Shown: positions 11,070-23,169 of the stretch, piece after piece
How the letters are laid out: every line of letters starts with the position of its first letter
Position numbering within the stretch: the first letter of the stretch is position 1
Assembly (NCBI RefSeq): GCF_964656455.1
Contig: NC_135719.1
Location: forward strand, 74,922,283-74,986,282
Length of the DNA stretch: 64,000 nt
From: Halichoerus grypus
Taxonomy: Eukaryota > Chordata > Mammalia > Carnivora > Phocidae
Reading direction: 5' to 3'
Notes under the pieces: generated by a model
What the model saw: the letters and a program-made list of their open reading frames with translations, nothing else
Database searches by the model: none
What the model was told of the DNA's origin: nothing
Translations under genes and position numbers: made by a program

Positions 11070-14000
11070 ATGGCACTGAATTCCTATCTTTCAATAGTTA
11101 CCCTGAATGTAAATGGGCTAAATGCCCCAATCAAAAGACACAGGCTATCAAATTGGATTAAAAAACAAGACCCATCGATATGCTGTCTGCAAGAGACTCA
11201 TTTTAGACCCAAAGACACCCCCAGATTGAAAGTGAGGGGGTGGAAAACCATTTACCATGCTAATGGACACCAAAAGAAAGCTGGGGTGGCAATCCTTATA
11301 TCAGACAAATTAGATTTTAAACCAAAGACTGTAATAAGAGATGAGGAAGGACACTATATCATACTTAAAGGGTCTATCCAACAAGAAGATCTAACAATTG
11401 TAAATATCTATGCCCCTAACATGGGAGCAGCCAATTATATAAGCCAATTAATAACAAAATCAAAGAAACACATTGACAACAATACAATAGTAGCAGGGGA
11501 CTTTAACACCCCCCTCACTGAAATGGACAGATCATCTAAGCAAAAGGTCAACAAGGAAATAAAGGCATTAAATGACACACTGGACCAAATGGACTTCACA
11601 GATATATTCAGAACATTCCATCCCAAAGCAACAGAATACACATTCTTCTCTAGTGCCCATGGAACATTCTCCAGAATAGATCACATCCTAGGTCACAAAT
11701 CAGGTCTCAACCAGTACCAAAAGATTGGGATCATTCCCTGCATATTTTCAGACCACAGTGCTTTGAAACTAGAACTCAATCACAAGAGGAAAGTCGGAAA
11801 GAACTCAAATACATGGAGACTAAAGAGCATCCTACTAGAGAATGAATGGGTCAACCAGGAAATTAAAGAAGAATTAAAAAAATTCATGGAAACAAATGAA
11901 AATCAAAACACAACTGTTCAAAATCTTTGGGATGCAGCAAAGGCGGTGTTAAGAGGAAAGTATATAGCAATACAAGCCTTTCTCAAGAAACAAGAAAGGT
12001 CTCAAATACACAACCTAACCCTACGCCTAAAGGAGCTGGAGAAAGAACAGCAAATAAAGTCTAAATCCAGCAGGAGAAGAGAAATAATAAAGGTCAGAGC
12101 AGAAATCAATGAACTAGAAACCAAAGAACAGTAGAACAAAGAACAAAGAAACCAGGAGCTGGTTCTTTGAAAGAATTAATAACATTGATAAATCCCTAGC
12201 CTGACTTATCAAAAAGAAAAGAGAAATGACCCAAATAAATAAAACTGTGAATGAAAGAGGAAAGATCACAACCAACACCAAAGAAATACAAACAGTTATA
12301 AGACCATATTATGAGCAAATATATGCCAGCAAATTAGATAATCTGGAAGAAATGGATGCATTCCTAGAGATGTATAAACTACCAAAACTGAACCAGGAAG
12401 AGACAGAAAACCTGAACAGACACATAACCACTAAGGAAATTGAAGCAGTAATAAAAATCTCCCAACAAACAAGAGCCCAGGGCCAGATGGCTTCCCAGGG
12501 GAATTCTACCAAATATTTAAAGAAGAATTAATACCTATTCTTCTGAAACTGTTCCAAAAAATAGAAATGGAAGGAAAACTTCCAAACTCGTTTTATGAGG
12601 CCAGCATTACCTTGATCACAAAACCAGACAAAGACCCCATCAAAAAGGAGAATTACAGACCAATATCCCTGATGAACATGGATGCAAAAATTCTCACCAA
12701 AATACTAGCCAATAGGATCCAACAGTACATTAAAAGGATTATTCACCACGACCAAGTGGGATTTATCCCTGGGCTGCAAGGTTGGTTCAACATCTGCAAA
12801 TCAATCAACGTGATACAATACATTAACAAAAGAAAGAACAAGAATCATATGATCCTCTCAATAGATGCAGAAAAAGCATTTGACAAAGGACAGCATCCTT
12901 TCTTGATCAAAACTCTTCAGAGTATAGGGATAGAGGGTACATACCTCAATATCATAAAAGCCATCTATGAAAAACCTACAGCGAATATCATTCTCAATGG
13001 GGAAAAACTGAGAGCTTTCCCCCTAAGGTCAGGAACGCGGCAGGGATGTCCACTATCACCACTGCTATTCAACATAGTATTGGAAGTCCTAGCCACAGCA
13101 ATCAGACAACAAAAAGAAATCAAAGGCATCCAAATTGGCAAAGAAGAAGTCAAACTCTCACTCTTTGCAGATGATATGATACTTTATGTGGAAAATCCCA
13201 AAGACTCCACCCCAAAACTGCTAGAACTCATACAGGAATTCAGTCAAGTGGCAGGATATAAAATCAATGCACAGAAGTCAGTGGCATTCCTATACACCAA
13301 CAACAAGTCAGAAGAAAGAAATTAAGGAGTCAATCCCATTTACAATTGCACCCAAAACCATAAGATACCTAGGAATAAATCTAACCAAAGAGGCAAAGGA
13401 CCTGTACTCAGAAAACTATAAAATACTCATGAAAGAAATTGAGGAAGACACAAAGAAATGGAAAAACGTTCCATGCTCATGGATTGGAAGAACAAATATT
13501 GTGAAGATGTCAATCCTACCTAGAGCAATCTACACATTCAATGCAATCCCCATCAAAATACCATCCACTTTTTTCAAAGAAATGGAACAAATAATCCTAA
13601 AATTTGTATGGAACCAGAAAAGACCCCGCATAGCCAGAGGAATGTTGAAAAAGAAAAGCAAAGCTGGCGGCATCACAATTCCAGACTTCCAGCTCTACTA
13701 CAAAGCTGTCATCATCAAGACAGTATGGTACTGGCACAAAAACAGACACATAGATCAATGGAACAGAATAGAGAGCCCAGAAATGGACCCTCAACTATAT
13801 GGTCAACTAATCTTTGACAAAGCAGGAAAGAATGTCCAATGGAAAAAAGACAGTCTCTTCAACAAATGGTGTTGGGAAAATTGGACAGCCACATGCAGAA
13901 GAATGAAACTGGACCATTTCCTTACACCACACACAAAAATAGACTCCAAATGGTTGAAAGACCTCAATGTGAGACAGGAGTCCATCAAAATCCTAAAGGA

Positions 14001-14892
14001 GAAGACAGGCAGCAACCTCTTCAACCTCAGCTGCAGCAACTTCTTCCTAAAAACATCGCCAAAGGCAAGGGAAGCAAGGGCAAAAATGAACTATTGGGAC
14101 TTCATCAAGATAAAAAGCTTTTGCAAAGCAAAGGAAACAGTCAACAAAACCAAAAGACAACTGACAGAATGGGAGAAGATATTTGCAAATGACATATCAG
14201 ATAAAGGGCTAGTATCCAAAATCTATAAAGAACTCATCAAACTCAACACCCAAAGAACAAAGAATCCAATCAAGAAATGGGTAGAAGACATGAACAGACA
14301 TTTTTCCAAAGAAGACTTCCAAATGGCCAACAGACACATGAAAAAGTGTTCAATATTGCTCGGCATCAGGGAAATCCAAATCAAAACCTCAATGAGATAC
14401 CACCTCACACCAGTCAGAATGGCTAAAATTAACAAGTCAGGAAATGACAGATGTTGGCGGGGATGCGGAGAAAGGGGAACCCTCCTACACTGTTGGTGGG
14501 AATGCAAGCTCGTGCAGCCACTCTGGAAAACAGTATGGAGGTTCCTCAAAAAGTTGAAAATAGAGCTACCATATGATCCAGCAATTGCACTACTGGGTAT
14601 TTACCCCAAAGATACAAAAGTAGGGACCCGAAAGGCTACGTGCACCCCAATGTTTATAGCAGCAATGTCCACAATAGCCAAACTGTGGAAAGAGCCAAGA
14701 TGTCCATCAACAGATGAATGGATAAAGAAGATGTGGTATATATATACAATGGAATATTATGCAGCCATCAAAAGGAATGAGATCTTGCCATTTGCAACGA
14801 CGTGGATGGAACTGGAGGGTATTATGCTGAGCGAAATAAGTCAAACAGAAAGACATGTATCATATGACCTCACTGATATGAGGAATTCTTAA
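11070..14892 (+). pseudogene. L1-A ORF2 (endonuclease/reverse transcriptase), frameshifted
   Basis: ORF2p nicks target DNA and reverse-transcribes L1 RNA in place. The N-terminal 354 codons are open and hold an apparently intact APE-type endonuclease: N13, E42 (QETH), Y114, D144/N146 (GDFN), D204 and S227-D228-H229. Break 1 lies at 12121-12156, where indels create TAG at 12132. Break 2 is a one-base loss at 12448-12462. Break 3 is a loss of 2 nt near 13318, not shared by L1-B. Reverse transcriptase keeps [16 protein letters not shown] and FADD (13164-13175). The C-terminal CX3CX7HX4C motif is at 14452-14505. The extreme C-terminus is also shifted (stop TAA 14890). Breaks 1 and 2 occur identically in L1-B. 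Confidence 0.95.
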
Positions 14893-15364
14893 TCTCAGGA
14901 AACAAACTGAAGGTTGCTGGAGTGGGGGGTGGGGTGGGAGGGATGGGGTGACTGGGTGATGGACACTGGGGAGGGTATGTGTTCTGGTAAGTGCTGTGAA
15001 TTGTGCAAGACTGTTGAATCTCAGATCTGTACCTCTGAAACAAATAATGCAATATATGTTAAGAAAGAAAAAAAGAAGAAGAAGAATGTAGCAGGAGGGG
15101 AAGAATGAAGGGGGGGAAATCGGAGGGGGAGAAGAACCATGAGAGACGATGGACTCTGAAAAACAAACTGAGGGTTCTAGAGGGGAGGGGGGTGGGAGGA
15201 TGGGTTAGCCTGGTGATGGGTATTGAGGAGGGCACGTTCTGCATGGAGCACTGGGTGTTATGCACAAACAATGAATCATGGAACACTATATCTAAAACTA
15301 ATGATGTAATGTATGGGGATTAACATAACAATAAAAAATTTAAATATTTAAAAAAAAAAAAAGA
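14893..15364 (+). other. L1-A 3'UTR: two diverged units, G-rich tract, poly(A)
   Basis: Two related units, about 14894-15060 and 15154-15325, each run from an aaacaaactga(a/g)ggtt start, through a G-rich stretch and a g(t/c)gatgg block, to an aat(g)atg(c/t)aat end. An A-rich linker separates them. The first G tract (14924-14948) has at least four runs of three or more G and could form a quadruplex, as reported for L1 3'UTRs in other mammals. AATAAA is at 15330 and the A-tail ends at 15364. L1-B has the same two-unit design; the L1 3' ends at 31321 and 63640 show one unit. Confidence 0.8.
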
Positions 15365-15381
15365 AAGAATTGCAGAGAACA

Positions 15382-15692
15382 AATCTGAGGAATTTTATCT
15401 TTTCCACAACTACGTCAGCAGCTGTGGGAGGAACACAGAGAATCAAGCTTGTGTTTCCTTTCCAACCTTGCCTTACCCTCTTGCACCTTTATTCCAGACT
15501 CTTCAAAGTTTTGGACAGCTTCTAGCCTTATATCGAATGAGAATTTCTCAGGGTTTCTGTCTTAAACCTATGGATGAAAAACAAAAGGAGACTATACAGA
15601 CCTGTCATGATTGAGAATGGCAGCTGTAAGAACAAAGGCAAAAGTATCTTGGACAAAAGTAATTCTGATTAAAAGAGAATCTCTTGGTGGAA
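15382..15692. other. Non-coding spacer between two L1s
   Basis: Unremarkable sequence right of the L1-A TSD. No gene or repeat recognised. Confidence 0.6.
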
Positions 15693-16247
15693 CTAGTTAA
15701 ATGGTTTATTTGGTTTTGGGTTTTTTCTGACAGTTTAATTGAGGTATAATTGGCATAGCATTATATAGTTCAGTTGTACAACATGATTCCATACTTGTAT
15801 ACATTACAAAATGAAAATCACAATGTCTAGTTCTCATCCTCTACTTTATGTAATTACAAAAACATTCTCTTAAGAACTTTAAGATTTACTTTCTTAGAAA
15901 CTTTCATGTATGCATTATAGCATTATTAACAATAAACACCGTGCTGAACATTACATCCTGGGACTGACTTACCTTATAATAGGAAGTTTATAACTTTTGA
16001 CTCCCCTCACACATTTTGCCTACTACCCACCTCCTGCTTCTAGCAAACACCAGTTTGTTCCCTGTATCCATGAGCTTGTTTGGAGTGTGTGTTTTGTTTT
16101 TTAAATTTCACATATAAATGAGATTATATAGTATTTGTCTTTATCTTCTCTTCTCTCTCTTCACTTAAACAGGAATGCCTCAAAATCCATTCATTTTGTC
16201 ACAAATGGCAAGATTTTCTTCTTTTTGATGGCCGAAACAATATCCCA

Positions 16248-16272
16248 GTGTGTGTGTGTGTGTGTGTGCGTG
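16248..16272. repeat. (GT)n microsatellite
   Basis: Uninterrupted GT dinucleotide run with a small GC interruption at its right end, inside L1M ORF2. Confidence 0.95.
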
Positions 16273-16695
16273 CACGTTTATTGTACACACCACACTTTGT
16301 AATTCATTCGTCAATGGACACTTAGGTTGTTTCCTATCTTGACTATTGTAAATAGTTCTTCGGTGAACATGGGGGTGCATACACCTTTTTTAATTTTTTC
16401 AAATGCTTTTATTTTCTTTGGATAAAATCCTGGAAGTGGAATTGCTAGATTATTTGGTAGCTCTACTTTTAATTTTTTAAGGGACCTCTATACTGTTTTC
16501 CATAGTGACTACACCAATTTATTCCTACTAACAGTGCACAGGGGTTCCCTTTTCTCCACATCCTTGCCAACGCTTGTTACTTTTTGTCTTTTTGATAATA
16601 GCCATTCTGACAGGTGTGAGGTGATATATCATTGTGGTTTTGATTTGCATTTTCCTGATGATTAATGATGTAGAGCATCTTTTCATGTACCTGTT

Positions 16696-16770
16696 GATCT
16701 ATCTATCTACCTACCGACCTACCTACCTATCATCTATCTATCTATCTATCTATCATCTATCTATATATCT
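16696..16770. repeat. (CTAT)n/(CTAC)n microsatellite
   Basis: Imperfect tetranucleotide array of ctat with ctac and catc variants, inside L1M ORF2. Likely length-variable. Confidence 0.95.
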
Positions 16771-18721
16771 TCTTTGGAAAAATGTCAATTCAGATCCTCT
16801 GCCCATTTTTTAATCATATTTTTGGGGTTTTTTGCAATTGAGTTGTATGGATTCTTTATACATTTTGCATATGAATGCCTTATCAGATAGGATATGCAAA
16901 TACTTTTCCTATTCAGTAAGTTGCCTTTTCATTTTGTTGATGGTTTCCTTTACTGTGCAGAAGTTTTTCAGTTTGATGTGGTTCCACTTGTTTATTTTTG
17001 CCTTTGTTGCCTTTCCCTTTGGTATCAAATCCAACAAATCATCATGAAGAATGATATTAAGGAGCTTACCACCTGTGTCTCTACTGGGAATTTTATGGTT
17101 TCAAGTTTTTTGTTCAATCTTTGATCCATTTTGAGTTATTCATGGTGTAAAATAGTGGTCCCATTTCATTCTCTTGCATATGGCTGTCCATTTTTTACAG
17201 CACCATTTATTGATGAGATTGATCTCTGCTCATTGTATATTCTTGCCTCCTAGGTTATACATTAAATGACCATATATGCATAGGTTCATTTCTGGGCTCT
17301 CCATTCTGTTCTATTGATCTATGTGTCTGCTTTTTGCCAATACCACACTGTTTTGATTACTCTAGCTTTGTAATACAGTGTAAAATCAGGAAGCATGATA
17401 CCTTCAGCTCTGTTCTGTCTCAAGATCACTTTTGCTATTTGAGGTCTTTTGCAGTTCCTTACAATTTTTAAGATTGTTCTATTAATATGAAAATAGCCTT
17501 TGGAGTTTTGATAGGGATTGCATTGTATCTGTAGATGACTTTAGGAGGTATGGACACTTCAATATTCTTCCAATCTATGAGCCCAGAAAATCTTTACATG
17601 TATTCTTTTTTTAGTTTTCATCAGTCATTGTCTTAGTTTTCAGTGTACTGGTCTTTCACCTCCTTGGTTACATTTATTCCTAGGTATTTTATTATTTTTG
17701 ATACAGCTGTAAATGGGATTTTTAAATTTCTCTTTCTGATAGTTCATTAGTGTATAAAAACACAACATATTTTTCTTTGATTTTTGCATCATTCAACTTT
17801 ACTGAATTTGTTGATTAGTTCTAATAGTTTTTTGGTGGAGTCTCTAGGGTTTATATACATATAATATGTCATCTGTAGATAGTGACAGTTTTTATGTCTG
17901 TTCTAATTTGAATGTCTTTCATTTCTTTTTCTTGCCTAATTGCTCTGGCTAGGACTTCCAATACTATGTTGAATGAAAGTTGGGAGAGTGGGCATCCTTG
18001 TATTGTTCCTGATCTTAGAAGAAAAGCTTTCAGGTTTTTGAGTATGATATTAGGTGTGTGCTTATCTTTATTGTGTTTAGATACATTCCCTTTATACCCA
18101 ATTTGTTGAGAGTTTTTATCATAAGTGGATGTTGAATTTTGTCAAAGGCTTTTTCTGCATCTATTAAGATCATGTAATTTTTATCCTCATTTTGTTAATG
18201 TGGAATATCACATTGATTTTGTGGATGTTGAACTTCTCTGCATCCCTAGAATAAATTCCACTTGATATGGTGTTTGATCCTTTTAAGGTGTTGTTGAATT
18301 TGGTTTGCTAATATTTTTGTTTAGGATTTTTGCATCTATGTTCATCAGGGGTATTGGCCTGTAATTTTCTTTTCTTGTAGTGTCCAGGGTAATGCTGTCC
18401 TCATAAAGTAAATTTAGAAGTGTTCCTTCTTCAAATTTTTGGAACAGTTTAAGAAGAATTGGTATTAATTCTTCAATGTTTGGTAGAATTCACCTGTCTT
18501 GTCCTGGATTTTGTTTGTTAGGAGGTTTCTGATTCCTAATTCAATCTCCCTACTAGTAATCAGTCTGTACATATTTCTATTTCTTCATGATTCAATCTTG
18601 CTAGGTTGTATGTGTCTAGAAATGTATCCCTTTCTTCTAGGTTGTCCAATTTGTTGACATACAATTTTTCATAGTAGTCCAAGCAACCTAGTTTATTTTT
18701 AATGACTCTCAGTACTTGAGA

Positions 18722-20290
18722 GTATGCCAAGACCTGTCAGTGTCCCAAAGGGAGGATCATAGTCAGCACCTAGTCCAGCTTTTAAAGTGTGCAACTATAT
18801 ATAGTCCTGTGAGACCACAAGCCTAAATCCCACTGGCCACTAGAGCTAGGCAATCTAGAGATGTCCTCTGGGTGGGAGTTGTAAAAATCAGGGCCCAAAT
18901 GGTGGTATAAGTTCCTGTCTGGGAGATACTGGTGAGCTGGAGTAAGGCAGAGGGAGAGCATAGAGATAGTGTCCACCAACCTCTATCCCTGGAGCATGCC
19001 TAAGAAGGGCAATAAATGTGTGCCAGACCAGAAGCCTGCCCTCAGGCCTAATCTCCAGGACAAACAAATAAGTCTTCTCCATAGAGAGACGGGGGAAGTG
19101 TGTTTCAGTCTTATGTTTGTGCAGTGCTCTGAGGGTGGCAGCCTGCCAGGAACGGTCTCTCTTTCAGTTATAGTCCCCTGGGACCCAGGAAAGCAAGCCC
19201 CATAGGCCACCAGAGCCAGCAGTCAAGGGCATCCTCTTGGTTGCTGCCATAAAAATTGGGCACCAGATATAAAAACCAGGGCATCAGACGGACGTACAAG
19301 CTCCCTTCCAGGAGATACGGGCTCTGTGGAGCATAGCATAAGAAAAGCACAAAGACAGCACCGGCTTCTGAGCTCTCTGGGAGGATTACAGTGGGTTCTT
19401 TGAATATATTGAATTAGAAGCCAGTCTCTTATGCCACAGCTATGAGGACAAGCTAGTAGGCCTCTTTCATAGAAGGATTGTGCCCTGGGGGTAGTGGCCA
19501 GTTAAGAACTCTCTCCATTGTTTATAGTCCTGTGGGACCCACAAGTTTAAGCCCCATTGGCAACCAGAGCCACACAATCTAAAAGTATCATACCCTTGAT
19601 GAAAGTCAAAAATTGGGGTCCCAGATGACTGTATAAGTTCTTTTCTGGGAGATCCCAGTAAGCTGGAGCAAGGTAGAGGGAGAGTGGAAGATGGGATCCA
19701 CCCTTCTCTGTCTCCAGGTTGCACTTCCATAAATTTCTAGATCCTTGCCAAACCAGAAGCCTGTCCCTCAGGTAGCTCCAGGACAAACAAATAAGCCTAT
19801 TTCACAGAATGACTAGGGTGTGTTTTAGTCTGCAGTCTATGCAGTTCCCTGGGGGTGACAATGGCCTAGAATTGTTTCTCTGATTGTTACAGTGGTGGGA
19901 CCCAGAAACACAAGCCCCCCCACCCCCCCACCCCAGCTGCCAGGGCCAGGCTGTCAAGGGGTATTTCCTAGGTGGCAGCCAGAAAATTGGGGAATCCATT
20001 CTTTTCCATGAAGTACCAGAAAGCTAGAACAATGCAGAGGGAGAGCGCAGGCATGATGTCTGTAAGCTTCTGTCCTTAGAGATGCCCCTTCAGGCTCTAG
20101 ATATGTGCCAAATTATATGCCTGACCCTCAGGCCAATGCTTTAAGATAAGAAAATAAGCCTCTTTCACATAAAGTCTTTAAGCCTCTCAGTGCTTCTGCA
20201 CTAGTACCTGGGGGCTAGTGTGTGTCTGAGCCTGTGAGCCCTTTAAGACCCATTTCTTAGTTCACTATAGCCTTGTGGGTCTTGTGGATA
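18722..20290 (-). repeat. L1M 5'UTR with about five ~360-bp tandem monomers
   Basis: A landmark tata(g)tcc...gggacc...gccaccagagcc recurs at about 18800, 19169, 19523, 19888 and 20266, giving spacings of 369, 354, 365 and 378 bp. Each unit also carries gggagata/ggagatcc, gcagagggagagc and aggacaaacaaataagcct(c/a) blocks in the same order. Units are about as GC-rich as each other and clearly diverged. Confidence 0.82.
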
Positions 20291-20309
20291 AAAGCTCTAT
20301 TGGTTTTCA

Positions 20310-20509
20310 GGCGCCTGGGTGGCTCAGTCAGTTAAGTGTCTGCCTTTAGCTCAGGTCATGATCCTGGGGTCCTGGGATCAAGCCCCACATTGGGCTCCCT
20401 GCTCACTGGGGAGTCTGCTTTTCTCTCTCTGCCCCTCCCTCCTGCTCTGCTCTCTCTCTCTCTCTCAAATAAATAAAACCTAAAAAAAAAAAAACAAAAA
20501 CAAAAAAAC
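20310..20509 (+). mobile_element. Can-SINE, plus strand
   Basis: Near-consensus head (ggcgcctgggtggctcagtc), CT-rich middle, long A-rich tail. 17-bp TSD with one mismatch (agctctattggttttca) at 20293-20309 and 20510-20526. Inserted in the L1M 5'UTR. Confidence 0.96.
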
Positions 20510-21215
20510 AGCTCTGTTGGTTTTCAAAGCTAGATATTTGGGGGCTCATCTCTCAGGTGCACGTCTTGAAAGTTGGGGTGCCCAATATGGGGTTCAAACC
20601 TGTAGCTCCTCAGGGGAAAGCTCCAGATTTTGAGTCCCCTCCTGACTGTGGGTCACCATTCCAGGGGTAGCATTTATGGTGAAATTGTGTCTCAGCTTCA
20701 CCAACCCACTTTGCTGTGGATTTTTTTCTCATTTGTCTGAGGTGCAGGAGTTGCTTAGCTAGTATTTAGATTTTTTTCAGAGAAAATTGTTCCATATGTA
20801 GCTATCTGTGGGAGGAGGTGAGTTCAGGGTCTCCCTATGTTGCCATCTTAAACCAGAACATCCAGACCTAGTTAGAGGTTAAAATTTCATTACCTCCCTC
20901 CCCCCACCATATTTCCTATTTTACACACACCAAGGTAACTAGAATAAATAGATGTTCTAATGCAGGGTAAGCCTATAGTTCTCTGTACACGCCAACTAAG
21001 ATAAACTAAACACTCATCTAACATAGAACAGTGATTTCTTTCACATTACGCACATTTTTACATTGGATATATAAAATTAAACACTTAGTGGAAGCTAGTA
21101 CTCTGCAAGAAATCACAAAATCCCCATCCTTAGAGAATTTTTCAAAAATAATATTGAGTCCCATAGAGTCTTGCTGAAGACTAAGATGGAAACGAACATT
21201 GCAAATCTTCCACTA

Positions 21216-21390
21216 AGTGCCAGATAATGTGTTAGGAAGATATATATTTATTTCACTCATTTAAGCATCACTTAGAGTTTCCCAGCCAAATATTAGCTTA
21301 TAAAGAAACAGATTCCGAGAGCATAGCTAATCCGGGATTCAAACCATTTTTGTCTCTCTTCAAAATGTGGGCTCTTTGTACTACAATACA
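21216..21390 (-). mobile_element. MIR SINE remnant, minus strand
   Basis: Antisense MIR landmarks appear in order: gtgccagataatgtgttagg, cactcatttaagcatcac, aagaaacagattccgagag, agctaatccgggattcaaac and gtgggctctttgtac. Strongly diverged, as expected for this pre-placental family. Confidence 0.65.
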
Positions 21391-22839
21391 GTGGTGTGTT
21401 CTTTCCAGGATTGGTGTGAGAGCTGGAAATAGCACATGTATATCTGGCACATAGTATCACGAAATAAATGGTAGCAATTATTATTACTTTTATTTCACAC
21501 TTTTCCCAAATGGCTTAGCACAGATCCTGTGCTACTTTTTATAGAAGTAATTTTATAGAACGCCTGCCTTCCATTTTCAGATCGCACTCTGGCAGCTTAC
21601 TTTTTGACAAAATAAAGAGATGACCAAATTTGCTAGGGTCTTCCAAGAAAGTTCCCTCTCCAGAGAATCAAAAGTCCTGACCCACTCCTTGCAGATGTAT
21701 ACCACGAGGCTTATAAACTGTCGGTGGGTCTCCTGGTCAGACTTGACGTTAAACTTGACCCTTGCCGTTATTCAAGTTTATTCAATATTGGGGAAGTGCC
21801 AGGAAGAGGTCAGGGTAGAAAGGCTCATTTAGCTATTTGGGAGAATGAAATGCCAGTGATTACCAAGGTGTAAACTGGTATCTGCTTACAACCCCCTGGG
21901 GCTTCTTGAATAAACAGCCAACGGAGGGCTGAAAAGCGCACTTGGGATTCTCTCTGATTGGAGCCACTTGGAAAGGGGCTTGGTGAGGTTGAAAGGTGTG
22001 ACTATTACATAGGGGACCTTCCCTCCCTGTTAGCCTTCTCCATCCTGTGCCTGGCTGCTCTGGCAGGTTATCACTCACCAGAATGTATTATTCTGTTCCT
22101 TTAACTTTGTGAGTTTTTATACAAGATCATTCTTTTTTACAGAAGACCAGAGGCCCTACTTGCATAGGAGACCCAATGAAATGGCTACATTTTAATTAAA
22201 TTTACACAGCTTTTATGACACCAGTGGGTAGCCTTCACTACTACCCAGAGAAACCCCAGAGCCCATCAGATGGACTTCACATGTAATTAATCTCTAATGC
22301 TTGACTTTGTAAGATATGTAATAATACTGCCTGGATAGAAATGAGAGCTTCAGAGAAGAGTCATATTAAAGATGAAGAGAGAAGCTTTGGGAAGAATTGG
22401 TTTTCAAGAGAGCAACTAAGTGTGAACTTTATTAAAAGGAAAAGAAATAATGGGAATATCTTGCATTAAGTAAAAATGCTTGACATCTTCAATTTTTCAG
22501 TTTCTTTTATTTTGCCCCAGACAAATGTTTCAGGGTTTGTTTTTATAATGCATACCATGTGTAAGGTTATATTTGTAGCCTCATAGATTTAATATTCGGG
22601 CAAAGGGAAGATTTGCTGTATTCAGAAATTGAAAAAAAGAGAGAGAGAGATAAAACCCCCAACTGTGACTAAATCCTTTAATAGAATTTAAATCTCTTTC
22701 CCTGAAAATATTTTGAGAAATTACTTTCAATCAAGAGTTTTTATTTTTAATTATCAAGCTCACAACATGTTAAAGTGCATCCAAATCGCTTACGTGGCAC
22801 TCTGTAGTTCTCACTCAGCCGAAAAATGCATCATGTCCT

Positions 22840-23005
22840 TGATCCTTACACACAGTGAGGAGGGAAGAGAAAGCACCATCACTCCTAGTTCACAAGTTAT
22901 GAAATGAACAACTGGAGGGATTGAATTGTTTGTTCAAGGTCAGTCAGATGTCTAATGGAGACTATGACTTCTGATTGATAACCTACTGCTCTTTCCATTC
23001 TACCA
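22840..23005 (-). mobile_element. MIR SINE remnant, minus strand
   Basis: Antisense MIR landmarks: gatccttacacacagtgagg, gaaatgaacaactggaggga, gttcaaggtcagtcagatg and ctgctctttccattctacc. Diverged, TSD not seen. Confidence 0.6.
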
Positions 23006-23169
23006 TTCTGATCCCATTGTCATTTCCAGACCTTTTAAAAAAGTTCCATATATATATACCAATATAAACCTCATTTAATATTAAAGCCATTATAATGATT
23101 GCTGCCTACTGTGAGGGAAAATTACCTAGAAGAGATCATTCCATTTTTCTCTAAAAAAAATTCTCAGTT

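Larger units (their letters stand above)
8229..15364 (+). mobile_element. L1-A: full-length carnivore LINE-1, plus strand
   Basis: Complete from a 5' end beginning ggggcggagcaagatggcgg to an A-rich tail. It has a perfect 17-bp TSD (aagaattgcagagaaca) at 8212-8228 and 15365-15381. Order: CpG-rich 5'UTR (8229-10091), ORF1 (10092-10988), 81-bp spacer, ORF2 (11070-14892), 3'UTR with AATAAA at 15330 and poly(A). It is about 7.1 kb, longer than human L1 because of its 5'UTR and two-unit 3'UTR. CpGs are well preserved in the 5' kilobase, unlike in the sister copy at 38705-46382, which suggests L1-A is the younger insertion. ORF1 has one stop and ORF2 has three frame breaks, so it cannot encode the full machinery. 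Relative to L1-B it lacks roughly 85-90 bp just after the ORF2 stop. Confidence 0.97.
15711..20867 (-). mobile_element. Old L1M, minus strand, internally deleted
   Basis: Its 3'UTR starts at about 15711 (tgaggtataattggcata is typical of L1M tails in antisense). ORF2 C-terminal and reverse transcriptase segments run to about 18680. A 5'UTR from about 18722 ends at 20867 near agttcagggtctccc, the antisense of an L1M 5' end. The endonuclease and all of ORF1, present in the element at 1-6368, are missing between 18680 and 18722. Diverged flanks (ctagttaaatggttta at 15693; ctagttagaggtta at 20868) look like an old TSD, supporting one insertion. A Can-SINE lies inside at 20310. Confidence 0.88.
20886..23169. 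other. Non-coding DNA with old MIR copies
   Basis: Outside the two MIR remnants listed separately I see no gene, long open frame or recognised transposon. Short open frames such as 21620-21832 have no coding character. Confidence 0.6.

Noticed and set aside
13839..14192. 117-codon frame conserved in L1-A and L1-B (40110-40463)
   Set aside because: A shifted frame over ORF2; conservation follows from the shared parent.
13267..14892. 541-codon open frame as a possible domesticated reverse transcriptase
   Set aside because: It is the C-terminal part of L1-A ORF2 after a 2-nt loss, flanked by normal L1 sequence and TSD, with no sign of independent use.
20310..20400. tRNA-like head with A and B box
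   Set aside because: It is the tRNA-Lys-derived head of a Can-SINE, as are the others; no mature tRNA gene is present.
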